This document shows, piece by piece, positions 33,257-42,168 of a stretch of 64,000 nucleotides of DNA. Source of the DNA: Sphingobacterium thalpophilum (GTDB lineage Bacteria > Bacteroidota > Bacteroidia > Sphingobacteriales > Sphingobacteriaceae); contig NZ_LR590484.1 in assembly GCF_901482695.1 (NCBI RefSeq), positions 3,906,001 through 3,970,000 on the forward strand, in the 5' to 3' direction. A program made the position numbers and the translations under genes. Each line of letters starts with the position of its first letter. Position 1 is the stretch's first letter. A model generated the notes under the pieces. That model was not told where the DNA came from and ran no database searches. It saw only the letters and a list, made by a program, of their open reading frames with translations.

Positions 33257-34102
33257 ATGAATACTCTAAAAATATTAAAATACTTTCTTATTATAATTGC
33301 GGGCAGCTTCCTTATTTCCTGTTCTAAAGATGATAATCCCATTATTGAGAATGAACTTAATGGCCTGAAATTGGTAACAACGTTATCCAATACAACACAT
33401 AAGGTGGAATTGTATACCCTCAATGGAAAATTACAAACAGGCTTCAATAATATCTTTTTTCAGATCAAAAATACAGATGGTACGACAATCGATAATGCCA
33501 CGGCATCCTGGATTCCGGAAATGAATATGATGAGCATGAAACATTCCTGTCCATATTCAGAGATAAGCAAAGCCAAAAATTCAACATCTACCTACATGGG
33601 CTTTATTGTCTTCCAGATGGCGGGAAGTGAAAGCGAATATTGGGACCTGAACCTGAACTATTCTATAAATGGTAAGGATTATACGATTAAAGACAGAATA
33701 TCGGTAGTTGAAGCAAACAGACGGGTAGTTGAATCTTTTCAGGGCAGTGACAGCAAACGGTATATATTGGCCATGGTAGAGCCAACGGCTCCTAAGGTTG
33801 CCATTAATGATATGAAAGCCGTGTTGTACCGTATGGATGGGATGATGAATTTTCCTGTAGTGGACAACTACAAAATTGTAATAGACCCGAGAATGCCCGG
33901 TATGGCCAACCATAGTTCGCCTAATAATACAGACCTGGTACAGGGGACAGACAAAATGTATCAGGGCAAATTAAGCCTCACAATGACCGGGTACTGGAAA
34001 ATCAATTTACAGCTACTTGATTCGATTGGTACAGTGATAAAGGGGGAGAAAGTAACGGAAACAAACGAAGGTAGCAGTATTTATTTTGAGTTGGAATTCT
34101 AA
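33257..34102 (+). CDS. YtkA/FixH-like lipoprotein
   Basis: The start at 33257 gives a 281-residue precursor MNTLKILKYFLIIIAGSFLI with lipobox ISCS. An upstream frame to 33203 adds 18 residues without signal character and is disfavoured. Two similar immunoglobulin-like halves follow. Each has a Met/His cluster: MNMMSMKHSCPY near residue 90 and MPGMANHSSPNN near residue 215, typical of YtkA-like domains linked to copper or heavy metals. It immediately precedes a copper-type TonB receptor. A surface or periplasmic copper-binding role is plausible. Confidence 0.75.
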   Translation: MNTLKILKYFLIIIAGSFLISCSKDDNPIIENELNGLKLVTTLSNTTHKVELYTLNGKLQTGFNNIFFQIKNTDGTTIDNATASWIPEMNMMSMKHSCPYSEISKAKNSTSTYMGFIVFQMAGSESEYWDLNLNYSINGKDYTIKDRISVVEANRRVVESFQGSDSKRYILAMVEPTAPKVAINDMKAVLYRMDGMMNFPVVDNYKIVIDPRMPGMANHSSPNNTDLVQGTDKMYQGKLSLTMTGYWKINLQLLDSIGTVIKGEKVTETNEGSSIYFELEF

Positions 34103-34175
34103 CATTCTCTAAAAGTGCGTAACGATCCGGGCAGAGACTTCGCTTTCTGCCGGTATCGTACCTAATTTTTTTATC

Positions 34176-36182
34176 ATGTATCGATCATTCATAATTATTA
34201 TAACTATGGTGTTGTGGTCAGGGAAAGGTTTTTCCCAGACAGATACAACACGGAGACAAGATTCACTCCGATCTGAACAGTTACAGGAGGTTATCGTTAT
34301 ATCCCAACGCAACCTGAAAGATAACACAACCAAGCCTCTGGCAACACTGGACCATTACCTTGAAAAGTCTGGTATGGTCAATATGATCAGACGGGGCAGC
34401 TATGCCTGGGAACCTTTTCTGAACGGTATGGCTACAGAACGCAGTGTCATCACCATTGATGGTATGAGGATCTACGCTGCTTGCACTGACAAGATGGACC
34501 CTATTACATCTTATGTTGAGGTTACCAATCTGGCAAGAGCGACCATCCACAGCGGATCTGCCAGTTCAACGGGTGGATCAACCATCGCCGGGACCCTGGA
34601 TCTTGTCAGAAAAAAGGGTTCATTTGGTCAGAGCGCATTGAACGGCATGGCTTTTACCGGATTTGAGACTAACAATAAACAAAAAATAGTAGGAGGATCT
34701 CTGAATTACTCACATCCTAAATTCTTCTCAGATGTAGACTTCACCATTCGGGACGCAGTTAATTATCGTGCAGGGGGCGGTCAGGAGATACAGTACTCAC
34801 AGTTTACCAAATACAATATCTCAGCACAGGCTGGTTATAAAATAAAAGAACACCAACAAATAGAGGCGTCATTAATCTATGACAAGGCATTAGATGTAGG
34901 TTACCCCGCATTGCCCATGGATGTTTCCCTTGCCAAAGCACTTATTGGTTCAGTCTCCTACACCCGTCATCACATATCGCCGCTGATATATCAATGGCAG
35001 ACCAAGGTTTATTACAATGATGTTACACATGTCATGGACGATACTAAACGGCCCAATGTACCCATTAGAATGGATATGCCAGGATGGAGTAAGACTGCTG
35101 GCTTTTATTCGATGTTGCAGGGCACTTCCAACCGGCATGACTGGAAAGCTAACCTCAGTGGTCATTATAACAAATCATTGGCTGAGATGACCATGTTTTC
35201 GAATACGCCAAACGAAAAAGACATGTTCATGCTGACGTGGCCGGGAGTACAGACCTATTACGGAGACCTGTTCATTGAAGACAAGTATGCGCTATCTGAT
35301 AGATGGAATGCAACATTTAGTGCGGGACTGGCGGTACATCATAATAACATCGATAATCAATTTGGACTGGAAAGCTTAAGGATATTTTATCCTGAGATGC
35401 CCGGCAGCAAAATCCGGTTACTGAAAAGGCTTTCAGCTTCCGTTAGACATGATGCCGCTAATTGGAGCTATACTTTTGGTGCGGCTTATGGAGAGCGTGC
35501 TCCAAGTGTCTCAGAAGGTTATGGCTTCTATCTTTTCAACAGTTTTGACCGATTTGATTATATCGGCAACCCTAATATGCGTAATGAAAAATCCACAAGT
35601 GTAAATGCAAGTCTAGCCTATCAGAAAGCAGCCTTTACGGCCAAAATTAGTGGTTCGTACTTCTATATAGATGATTACATTTTAGGCAGACCAAGAAACG
35701 GCCTGAGCGTAATGACAATTGGTGCCTATGGGATAAAAGTATACGAACAGCTAAAATACGCTACCATCCTCAATACTTCCATTGACTTAGGGTACCAGGT
35801 TACAAAGGAATTTCTATGGACCGGCCAATTGGGATATCGGAGAGGTACGGGCGAAAATGGCCTGTTATTGCCATTGATGCAACCATTTACCTATAATTCG
35901 GGTGTAACATTTTTCAGAAAATCCTTCTCCGCTGATGCGTCAATCAACGGCTCTTCCAGCCATACACGTTACAACCCTGAGTTTGGTGAAAAAGGTTTGC
36001 CTGCGTACGCTGTCTTTAATCTTTCTCTCGCCAATCGCTTTAAATTCAATGGCCCACAAGCACTTACTTTGAAAACAGGGGTGGTGAACCTATTCGATCG
36101 TAACTATACGACTTTTGCGGATTGGAACAGAATTCCTAGAATTGGCAGAAACTTTTTTATAAATCTGATATGGAACTTCTAA
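34176..36182 (+). CDS. TonB-dependent receptor, OprC/NosA-like (copper type)
   Basis: The 668-residue protein has a signal peptide (MYRSFIIIITMVLWSGKGFS), a TonB-box region (LQEVIVISQRN) and a plug with ITIDGMRIYAACTDKMDPIT. The C-x-x-x-M-D-P pattern in the plug recalls the copper site of OprC/NosA receptors. A 22-strand-type barrel ending in WNF follows. The length matches that family rather than SusC. It follows the Met/His-rich YtkA-like lipoprotein by 73 bp. Uptake or sensing of copper is inferred. A terminator follows at 36264-36299. Confidence 0.85.
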   Translation: MYRSFIIIITMVLWSGKGFSQTDTTRRQDSLRSEQLQEVIVISQRNLKDNTTKPLATLDHYLEKSGMVNMIRRGSYAWEPFLNGMATERSVITIDGMRIYAACTDKMDPITSYVEVTNLARATIHSGSASSTGGSTIAGTLDLVRKKGSFGQSALNGMAFTGFETNNKQKIVGGSLNYSHPKFFSDVDFTIRDAVNYRAGGGQEIQYSQFTKYNISAQAGYKIKEHQQIEASLIYDKALDVGYPALPMDVSLAKALIGSVSYTRHHISPLIYQWQTKVYYNDVTHVMDDTKRPNVPIRMDMPGWSKTAGFYSMLQGTSNRHDWKANLSGHYNKSLAEMTMFSNTPNEKDMFMLTWPGVQTYYGDLFIEDKYALSDRWNATFSAGLAVHHNNIDNQFGLESLRIFYPEMPGSKIRLLKRLSASVRHDAANWSYTFGAAYGERAPSVSEGYGFYLFNSFDRFDYIGNPNMRNEKSTSVNASLAYQKAAFTAKISGSYFYIDDYILGRPRNGLSVMTIGAYGIKVYEQLKYATILNTSIDLGYQVTKEFLWTGQLGYRRGTGENGLLLPLMQPFTYNSGVTFFRKSFSADASINGSSSHTRYNPEFGEKGLPAYAVFNLSLANRFKFNGPQALTLKTGVVNLFDRNYTTFADWNRIPRIGRNFFINLIWNF

Positions 36183-36263
36183 ATCTATTTTTCTCTGCAG
36201 GTAAAGAGCGTTAGTGCTACCCCCTTAATTATTACTATTGGAAAAGGGGTTAAGATATATAAA

Positions 36264-36299
36264 AAAATTAGACTGAATCTTTTGGTTCAGTCTAATTTT
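36264..36299. terminator. Bidirectional terminator
   Basis: AAAATTAGACTGAA (36264-36277) and TTCAGTCTAATTTT (36286-36299) are perfect 14-bp arms with an 8-nt loop. It separates the plus-strand receptor gene from the minus-strand His-rich gene, which it can also terminate. Confidence 0.8.
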
Positions 36300-36307
36300 A
36301 TGTTGTG

Positions 36308-36505
36308 CTACTTTTCTTTATTCTTATCGTGATGCTCTTTTTCATCATGATGCTCATCCTCTGGATGGTGCTCTTTTTCTTTATGATGCTCCATCTCATC
36401 AGCGTGTTCCTTACCCTCATGATGCTCCTTGTGCGGATGGTGTTCCTGATGTTCGTGGTGCTCAGGATGTTTGTGTGATTCCTTTTTTTGCTCTTCGTTG
36501 TTCAT
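36308..36505 (-). CDS. Histidine-rich small metal-binding protein
   Basis: The 65-residue protein has 19 histidines and many Glu/Lys, in repeated EHH/EHHP/KEHH blocks, with no Cys, Trp or Phe. It has no signal peptide, so it is probably cytoplasmic. The composition resembles Hpn-type nickel/zinc/copper-storage proteins and His-rich metal buffers. The start codon is preceded by an AT-rich leader (36506-36607). It sits in the metal cargo between the receptor and a second RteC gene. Metal buffering is inferred from composition. Confidence 0.72.
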   Translation of the reverse strand: MNNEEQKKESHKHPEHHEHQEHHPHKEHHEGKEHADEMEHHKEKEHHPEDEHHDEKEHHDKNKEK

Positions 36506-36607
36506 AACAATTTAATTTAAAAGTGAATACTATATGTTTACGTCCTTCTGGATATAAAAAGAACAAATAAGATGCCATATAGTTTCCTGTTTTTATTTAC
36601 AATTTTG

Positions 36608-37438
36608 TTAATCCAATTCTTCCATTCGTTTTAACAATTCAGTTTTTAAATTGTCAAGGAATTTCACTCTGTTAATTTTCCTATTTCTCAGTTCCAGATA
36701 GATATGGTAGATATCCCCCAATTCAACATCAAACATAGTTTCAAATGTCCTGGATATCTCTTTAATGTCTGACCGTCCTTCATTGAATGCTCCGTAGGCA
36801 TTTAGTGCATATATAAGTTCTACCAGTGCAGATTTACTTGCCGTCCATTTAATTTTCTGCTCCTTGTTTTCTTTCACTAGTGGTAGACCTAGAGTATTTA
36901 TTAGTTTGTCCTCCAGATAAACCTGTATAAGGTCATTAGCTATGATCTTTGAAACTTTATAGTCATGGGATGTCGAAAAAGAATGATCTGACTCGAAAAA
37001 GAAAGTATCCAGATTAAGTTTGATATCGAAATTCCCCCGTACAAAATATTTGTGATCAAGATAATTACTGTTAGTGCGGTAATATTTATAAAATTCAAGA
37101 TTATTATCAAAAAATCTTTTCAGTTTGGAAAGCTCATTATTCAAGTATTTTTTAATATTTCGTTCTCCTCCGTAAGGACGCTTAGATTCAATCTTATAAA
37201 TGGCATTGTAATATATCAGCTTAGAAACAATCTTAGGCTTCAATTCTTTAAAGAAGTAGATTTCATCTTCAGTTTTTTCAAAACCTTTATCATCGATAAA
37301 CCTTTTTAACAATGAAATCTTCTTTAAAGTCAGTTCTATGAGCTTTTCCGACAATTGGAGGGTGTCTCCAATTTCAGAAGAATAAAAATTGGTTTCTTCA
37401 TCGAGTTCGGTAATAAGTTTTTGGCAATATTCAATCAC
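36608..37438 (-). CDS. RteC-family protein, second copy
   Basis: The 276-residue protein shares the family segments of rteC: FFKELKPKIVSKLIYYNAIY, then FFFESDHSFSTSHDYKVSKI, and WTASKSALVELIYALNAYGA. Overall it is clearly diverged from the 31371-32246 copy. It lies inside the metal cargo, next to the His-rich gene and far from the excision genes. It may regulate cargo expression or be the residue of a second element. Its DNA-binding C-terminal part is intact. Confidence 0.88.
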   Translation of the reverse strand: MIEYCQKLITELDEETNFYSSEIGDTLQLSEKLIELTLKKISLLKRFIDDKGFEKTEDEIYFFKELKPKIVSKLIYYNAIYKIESKRPYGGERNIKKYLNNELSKLKRFFDNNLEFYKYYRTNSNYLDHKYFVRGNFDIKLNLDTFFFESDHSFSTSHDYKVSKIIANDLIQVYLEDKLINTLGLPLVKENKEQKIKWTASKSALVELIYALNAYGAFNEGRSDIKEISRTFETMFDVELGDIYHIYLELRNRKINRVKFLDNLKTELLKRMEELD

Positions 37439-37541
37439 TAAGTTTATTATTTATTGTTTGAAAATCGGTGAATTAAATTATAATCAAAAGCGTGCAATTT
37501 TAGTAAAATACATTATTTCTAAAGTTGCACTCAAAAAGCTC

Positions 37542-37772
37542 CTACCGAACAGTAGCTTTTGGATGCCCCTTTCCTGAAAGGTGAAGATAAACATGCTTTC
37601 CCTGCACAATTATTGCAATTATCAGGATGATGGACATGATCACGATCAAAAAAATCATAAACGGGGATTTTTTCTTCTTTCTATACTTTTGGTTCTGTGA
37701 ACTCTGGTATGAATTAGTCCTCCGCTTTTTGACGGGTGATCGTCTTCTATGTATTTTTTTGTTTTTTTTCAT
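37542..37772 (-). CDS. Small basic membrane protein
   Basis: From the Met at 37772 the product has 76 residues: a strongly basic N-terminus (MKKNKKIHRRRSPVKKRRTN), one membrane segment (FMIFLIVIMSIILIIAIIVQ) and a short tail. A frame open to 37844 adds 24 residues lacking start features. Ten bp separate it from the PAP2 gene. I do not recognise a family. Confidence 0.55.
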   Translation of the reverse strand: MKKNKKIHRRRSPVKKRRTNSYQSSQNQKYRKKKKSPFMIFLIVIMSIILIIAIIVQGKHVYLHLSGKGHPKATVR

Positions 37773-37782
37773 TCTAAATCCT

Positions 37783-38553
37783 TTAAAAAACCAACAGATA
37801 AGACATTCCAAGCCCTTTCGACTGATAATATGGAACGACCACACTTTTGTTATTCTTTTTCTTTCCGCTTATCAGGGTATTCATCTTTGGATATAGCCAA
37901 TAAGCGAGTTCGGTTGAAAGAATTCCGACTCCAGCTCCCGCAACCACATCTGTCATCCAATGTTTGTTGTTCAAGACTCTGTATACACCCGTAAACGCAG
38001 CAAACGGATAACCCGACAAACTCAACAGCAAATTGTTATCCCTATATTCCCTGTACATAAAATGCGCAGTTGAGAACGCTGTGGCTGCATGACCAGACGG
38101 AAATGATTTTCTATTGGAACCATCTGGTCTTTCTTCTGCAATTAGGTTTTTCGCGGGTGTAACGATAGCGGCCGATATCAGTTGGGAAGTTGCATAGATA
38201 ATTGTACGGTCTTTAAAACCGTGCTTACCCTTTATCCCGGCCAAATTCAATCCATACACCATTACCGCTGGAAAATATTGGGTATAATTGTCTAACGTTG
38301 TCTTTCCAGGCCTGTCATGGGCAACCTCTATCTTGGCAGAGAGATCCAGTTCTTTCATTGGCGGAATGGCGAAACTGATTGCGCCAGCCGAGATTAACGA
38401 CACCGGAAGAATGAGTTTACGATAACCTAACTTATAATTATTCGAATCGTTAACAATCGAATCCGGCTGTTCGGTCGTCATCACATTATCCTGAGCTATG
38501 GTTAGTTTAGATGTGGTAAGTAAAAAAAAAATTAAAATTATTCTTGAAATCAT
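37783..38553 (-). CDS. PAP2-superfamily phosphatase
   Basis: From the Met at 38553 the 256-residue protein starts MISRIILIFFLLTTSKLTIA, a signal peptide. The three phosphatase motifs are KNLIAEERPDG (KxxxxxxRP), FPSGHAA, and a third motif NNKHWMTDVVAG with the catalytic His and Asp. PAP2 enzymes remove phosphates from lipids such as undecaprenyl or lipid A phosphates, with the active site outside the membrane. A frame open to 38613 adds 20 residues overlapping the upstream gene. It is at the end of the long minus-strand metal operon. Confidence 0.85.
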   Translation of the reverse strand: MISRIILIFFLLTTSKLTIAQDNVMTTEQPDSIVNDSNNYKLGYRKLILPVSLISAGAISFAIPPMKELDLSAKIEVAHDRPGKTTLDNYTQYFPAVMVYGLNLAGIKGKHGFKDRTIIYATSQLISAAIVTPAKNLIAEERPDGSNRKSFPSGHAATAFSTAHFMYREYRDNNLLLSLSGYPFAAFTGVYRVLNNKHWMTDVVAGAGVGILSTELAYWLYPKMNTLISGKKKNNKSVVVPYYQSKGLGMSYLLVF

Positions 38554-38578
38554 TTGATAATAGTCACTAATAAAAATT

Positions 38579-39127
38579 TTAAAGATTACGAAGGATGAAA
38601 TCAACACGTTCATCGGGTGGCAATACCGGAACCTGGATCACTGGGCATGGGGAGCGGTTATAAACATCGATGATCAGGTTATGAATTCGAATCTGCTCAT
38701 CCTCATCTTCCAGTCTAGCGTAATCATTGATCAACGGAAGTCTGTCAAGGATAAATACTTTCTGATAACAGAACTTCTTACACATTGTCACAAGTCTTGC
38801 GTCATATTCAATACCAAGAAATTCATAGTATGCCATCGCGTCCGGCAACGCCCTATCCAAAAAAGCCACTTGGTTTACGTCCAGCGTTGATTCCTCACTA
38901 ATCTGCATGTTCAGAATATCCATTTGAAATTGCTCCTTGTTGCTTTTTATTTCTTCTATCGTACGGCCCTTTATCTTTTGGGTGTCAATATAATGTCTTG
39001 CCTGTTCGGCAATAGTCGCATATCCCCGTTCTGCCAGCAGTTCTATTACAGTGGTTTTACCTGTACACGGTCCCCCGGTAATTACGTACCAATTTGTCTT
39101 GATTTCTTTATGGTTGATGGTGTCCAT
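38579..39127 (-). CDS. P-loop ATPase/kinase (AAA_28, NadR/Ttd14-like)
   Basis: The 182-residue protein has a Walker A motif GGPCTGKTT at residues 18-26 and a likely Walker B/DxD segment VAFLDRALPDAMAYYEF. A lid-like Arg region near YARLEDEDEQ follows. This layout is that of small P-loop kinases resembling the NadR kinase domain and AAA_28 proteins. The nucleotide or sugar substrate is unknown. Six bp separate it from the ATP-cone nuclease gene upstream, which suggests a joint function. Confidence 0.82.
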   Translation of the reverse strand: MDTINHKEIKTNWYVITGGPCTGKTTVIELLAERGYATIAEQARHYIDTQKIKGRTIEEIKSNKEQFQMDILNMQISEESTLDVNQVAFLDRALPDAMAYYEFLGIEYDARLVTMCKKFCYQKVFILDRLPLINDYARLEDEDEQIRIHNLIIDVYNRSPCPVIQVPVLPPDERVDFILRNL

Positions 39128-39133
39128 TATTAT

Positions 39134-39985
39134 CTATTTTGTTTGTTCACAAAGCATACGGCACTCATTAACCACTTCCCGGATCTTTGCCGGTGTCAGA
39201 CCTATCTGGATTAACATTTCCTGTTGTTGTAATAAAGTGCTGCACACAATTATATCATTAGCCAACAGAACCTTTTTATCCCTCTCTGTTAAGGAGATCA
39301 GGCAGGTTACCGGATACAGCCCGGAACGGTCTATGAGGTCCTTCAGCCCTTTATCTCTTGGATAATCCCATCCGACCAAAGACATTTTCATACATGTACC
39401 GTACTGAATTGCATCTTCAGAAAAGCGGCCATTGGTCACTATCCAGCTTTGATGAAACTGGGGACCGTGACAACCGCTATCTTGCCACTGTTTTTCCACA
39501 TCGAGAAATCTTGACTGGATGTACAACGGAATTTTGACATCACTAACAAATCCTTGCCGATTATGGAACTTGCATTCTATCATAATATGATGATCATCTT
39601 TAGTCGCTATCACATCTATTTCGTGTTTTACACAATGCCCCGGAACAATTACTCCTGTTCGTGTGCTATATCCCATAGATTCTAATATCGCTGAGGTAAG
39701 TTTTTCAAATGGAAAACCAGTAGGGCCCAGCGCCATGATCGCCTTTTTCAGGTTATATCTGGCCGAAGCAGGTTTTGCTATTTTTCTTAGCCATTTGAAA
39801 GCCGTCTTGTAGATATCTCGGGTCGCCATTCCATCGATAAGCTTGTCCTGCACTTTTTGCAGAACAAGCTCAACCTGCTGCGGAGGCGCTCCAGACCGGG
39901 ACAGTGACTGTCTTAATTTATTACTGTCAAAAGCCACGCGCTGACCGGAAGCTTTTAAGATGTAAATATCTTTGTCTTTTTGCAT
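39134..39985 (-). CDS. ATP-cone plus Mrr-type nuclease-fold protein
   Basis: The 283-residue protein starts with an ATP-cone domain (VAFDSNKLRQSLSRSGAPPQ, about residues 15-95). A restriction-endonuclease-like domain of PD-(D/E)XK type follows: ESMGYSTRTG, then HEIDVIATKDDHHIMIECKF, which supplies the D and ExK residues. The two-domain combination suggests a nuclease gated by nucleotide binding. Members are seen next to P-loop kinase and phosphatase genes, as here. The biological target is not known. It lies in the metal operon after the P1B ATPase. Confidence 0.8.
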   Translation of the reverse strand: MQKDKDIYILKASGQRVAFDSNKLRQSLSRSGAPPQQVELVLQKVQDKLIDGMATRDIYKTAFKWLRKIAKPASARYNLKKAIMALGPTGFPFEKLTSAILESMGYSTRTGVIVPGHCVKHEIDVIATKDDHHIMIECKFHNRQGFVSDVKIPLYIQSRFLDVEKQWQDSGCHGPQFHQSWIVTNGRFSEDAIQYGTCMKMSLVGWDYPRDKGLKDLIDRSGLYPVTCLISLTERDKKVLLANDIIVCSTLLQQQEMLIQIGLTPAKIREVVNECRMLCEQTK

Positions 39986-40048
39986 AACCTCTTATCTTTA
40001 AACCTTAACACACGTTTCCATGCTGAAGGACAATTGTTGAATTGAAAG

Positions 40049-42085
40049 CTAAAACTTCATTCGCTGTATCCTGATGGCATTTAATATGGCAATCAATGAT
40101 ACGCCCACGTCAGCAAAGACAGCTTCCCACATTGTAGCCAGACCGCCCGCACCCAAGACCAGAACGATGCCTTTTACTACAAATGCCAGTGTTATATTCT
40201 GCCACACTATTTTCTTGGTTTTCTTTCCGATATTGATTGCAATAGGAATTTTAGATGGTCTGTCATCTTGAATAACTACATCAGCGGTTTCAATCGTTGC
40301 ATCGCTTCCTAGCCCCCCCATAGCAATACCTACATCACTTAGGGCTACTACAGGTGCGTCATTTACGCCATCTCCAACAAATGCTACCGTTTCGTTCTTA
40401 GTTTTGATTTCTTTTACCCGGTTCACTTTGTCTTCAGGTAACAGGTCCCCGAATGCATTATCGATTCCCAGCTTATCGGCAACAAATTTGACAACCGTAG
40501 TTTTATCTCCGCTCAACATTGTTACTTTGATATTGAGCTTATGCAGCAAATCAATCGTCTGTTGCGAGTCTTCTTTTATACTGTCAGCAATGGTAATGTA
40601 GCCAACAAATTTACCATCGTTGGCTACTGCGATAGTTGTGTAGACGATTGATGAGGGGTCCACATCGTATTTGATATTGAACTTGTCCATCAGTTTAAAA
40701 TTCCCGACCAGTAACTCTTTTCCATTAATCCGGGCTTTCAACCCGTGACCGGCAATCTCTTCCGTATTTTCCAATTTTATGGAATTGTCAATATCTCCCA
40801 CATACTCGTGTATGGCTGTTGCCACAGGGTGGGTACTAAGGCTTTCGATGGCATTTACGAGTTTTAGAATTTCATCTTTATCGAATTCAGGATTAAAGAT
40901 TACTTCCTGTACTTTAAACACGCCTTCGGTCATCGTCCCGGTCTTATCCATCACCACATTCTGTATGGCCGCCATGGCGTCAAGGAAGTTACTGCCTTTA
41001 AATAAAATACCATTACGGCTGGCAGCACCAATACCACCGAAATAGCCTAAAGGAATAGAAATTACCAGTGCGCAAGGGCATGAAATTACAAGGAAGACTA
41101 AAGCCCTGTACAGCCAGTCATTGAACACATAGGTGTCTACGAAGAAATAAGGAAGCAAACAGATGCCTATTGCCAGAAAAACAACGATAGGTGTATATAC
41201 TTTCGCAAACTTCCTGATAAAAAGTTCTGTAGGTGCTTTCTGAGACGTTGCATTCTGGACCAGTTCCAAAATCTTACTCAGCTTGCTATCCGTATAAGCG
41301 GTAGTTACTTTAACCTGGGCAACGGTATTCAGGTTGATCATGCCTGCAAGTACTGTTTCCCCTTTATTTTTTGTATCCGGTTTACTTTCACCTGTCAGTG
41401 CGGCAGTATTAAAAGAAGCAGTATCCGTGAGTAGTTCCCCATCAAGTCCAAGCTTTTCTCCCGGTCTTAATTGAATTGTCATGCCGATCTGTGCTTCTTC
41501 AGCTTTAATAACTTTAGTCTGATTGTTTTCAAGAATGGTTACTTCATCCGGGCGTTGATCCAGTAAGGCTTTTATATTGCTTTGTGCTCTTGAAACCGCC
41601 AGTGTTTGAAAGACTTCACCAACTGCATAGAACAACATTACTGCTACTCCTTCAGGATATTCCCCTATAAAAAAAGCACCTATTGTTGCAATGCTCATCA
41701 GAAAAAACTCCGAGAATACTTCACCTTTCGAAATACTTTTAACAGCATCTTTAATAACAGGGAAACCTACGATTCCATAGGCTACCAGATACCAAACAAA
41801 CCTCACTGTTCCTTTAAACCATTCCTGAGGCATCCAGTTATCGAATGCTATGGCAATAAGTAAGAGTAACAGGGAAAGGATGGATGGAAGAAACATTTTA
41901 AATGGACTCCCGCTGGCACTACTGTGGTCGTGACCATCATCATCGCTATGACCATGATCGTGTCCGTCATTTTTTTGGTGTTCTTCTTTCACCAATTCTT
42001 TTGCGCCCGCTTTGGTATAGACCTTTTCGGTCTGTGTACAACAAATCTGTTTGCCCCGGGCGTCGTATTTGTGCTTGTGTTCCAT
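40049..42085 (-). CDS. Zn/Cd/Pb-type P1B ATPase
   Basis: The 678-residue pump has the metal-selectivity motif CPCALVISIPLGYF, the phosphorylation site DKTGTMTEG and the hinge GDGVNDAPVVALSDVGIAMG. The last helices contain VVKGIVLVLGAGG and FADVG, the Lys and Asp typical of Zn/Cd/Pb (P1B-2) pumps. Instead of an N-terminal HMA domain it has a CC pair (residues 15-16) and a His/Asp cluster (GHDHGHSDDDGHDH at about 41-54). Export of Zn or Cd from the cytoplasm is expected. It complements the RND efflux system upstream in the same operon. Confidence 0.93.
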   Translation of the reverse strand: MEHKHKYDARGKQICCTQTEKVYTKAGAKELVKEEHQKNDGHDHGHSDDDGHDHSSASGSPFKMFLPSILSLLLLLIAIAFDNWMPQEWFKGTVRFVWYLVAYGIVGFPVIKDAVKSISKGEVFSEFFLMSIATIGAFFIGEYPEGVAVMLFYAVGEVFQTLAVSRAQSNIKALLDQRPDEVTILENNQTKVIKAEEAQIGMTIQLRPGEKLGLDGELLTDTASFNTAALTGESKPDTKNKGETVLAGMINLNTVAQVKVTTAYTDSKLSKILELVQNATSQKAPTELFIRKFAKVYTPIVVFLAIGICLLPYFFVDTYVFNDWLYRALVFLVISCPCALVISIPLGYFGGIGAASRNGILFKGSNFLDAMAAIQNVVMDKTGTMTEGVFKVQEVIFNPEFDKDEILKLVNAIESLSTHPVATAIHEYVGDIDNSIKLENTEEIAGHGLKARINGKELLVGNFKLMDKFNIKYDVDPSSIVYTTIAVANDGKFVGYITIADSIKEDSQQTIDLLHKLNIKVTMLSGDKTTVVKFVADKLGIDNAFGDLLPEDKVNRVKEIKTKNETVAFVGDGVNDAPVVALSDVGIAMGGLGSDATIETADVVIQDDRPSKIPIAINIGKKTKKIVWQNITLAFVVKGIVLVLGAGGLATMWEAVFADVGVSLIAILNAIRIQRMKF

Positions 42086-42168
42086 AATATTTTGTTTTTG
42101 AGACGTTTTTTAATCTATATTCATAAACTTCATTATTGTTCATTAAATTGCTTACCAATCATTTACTC

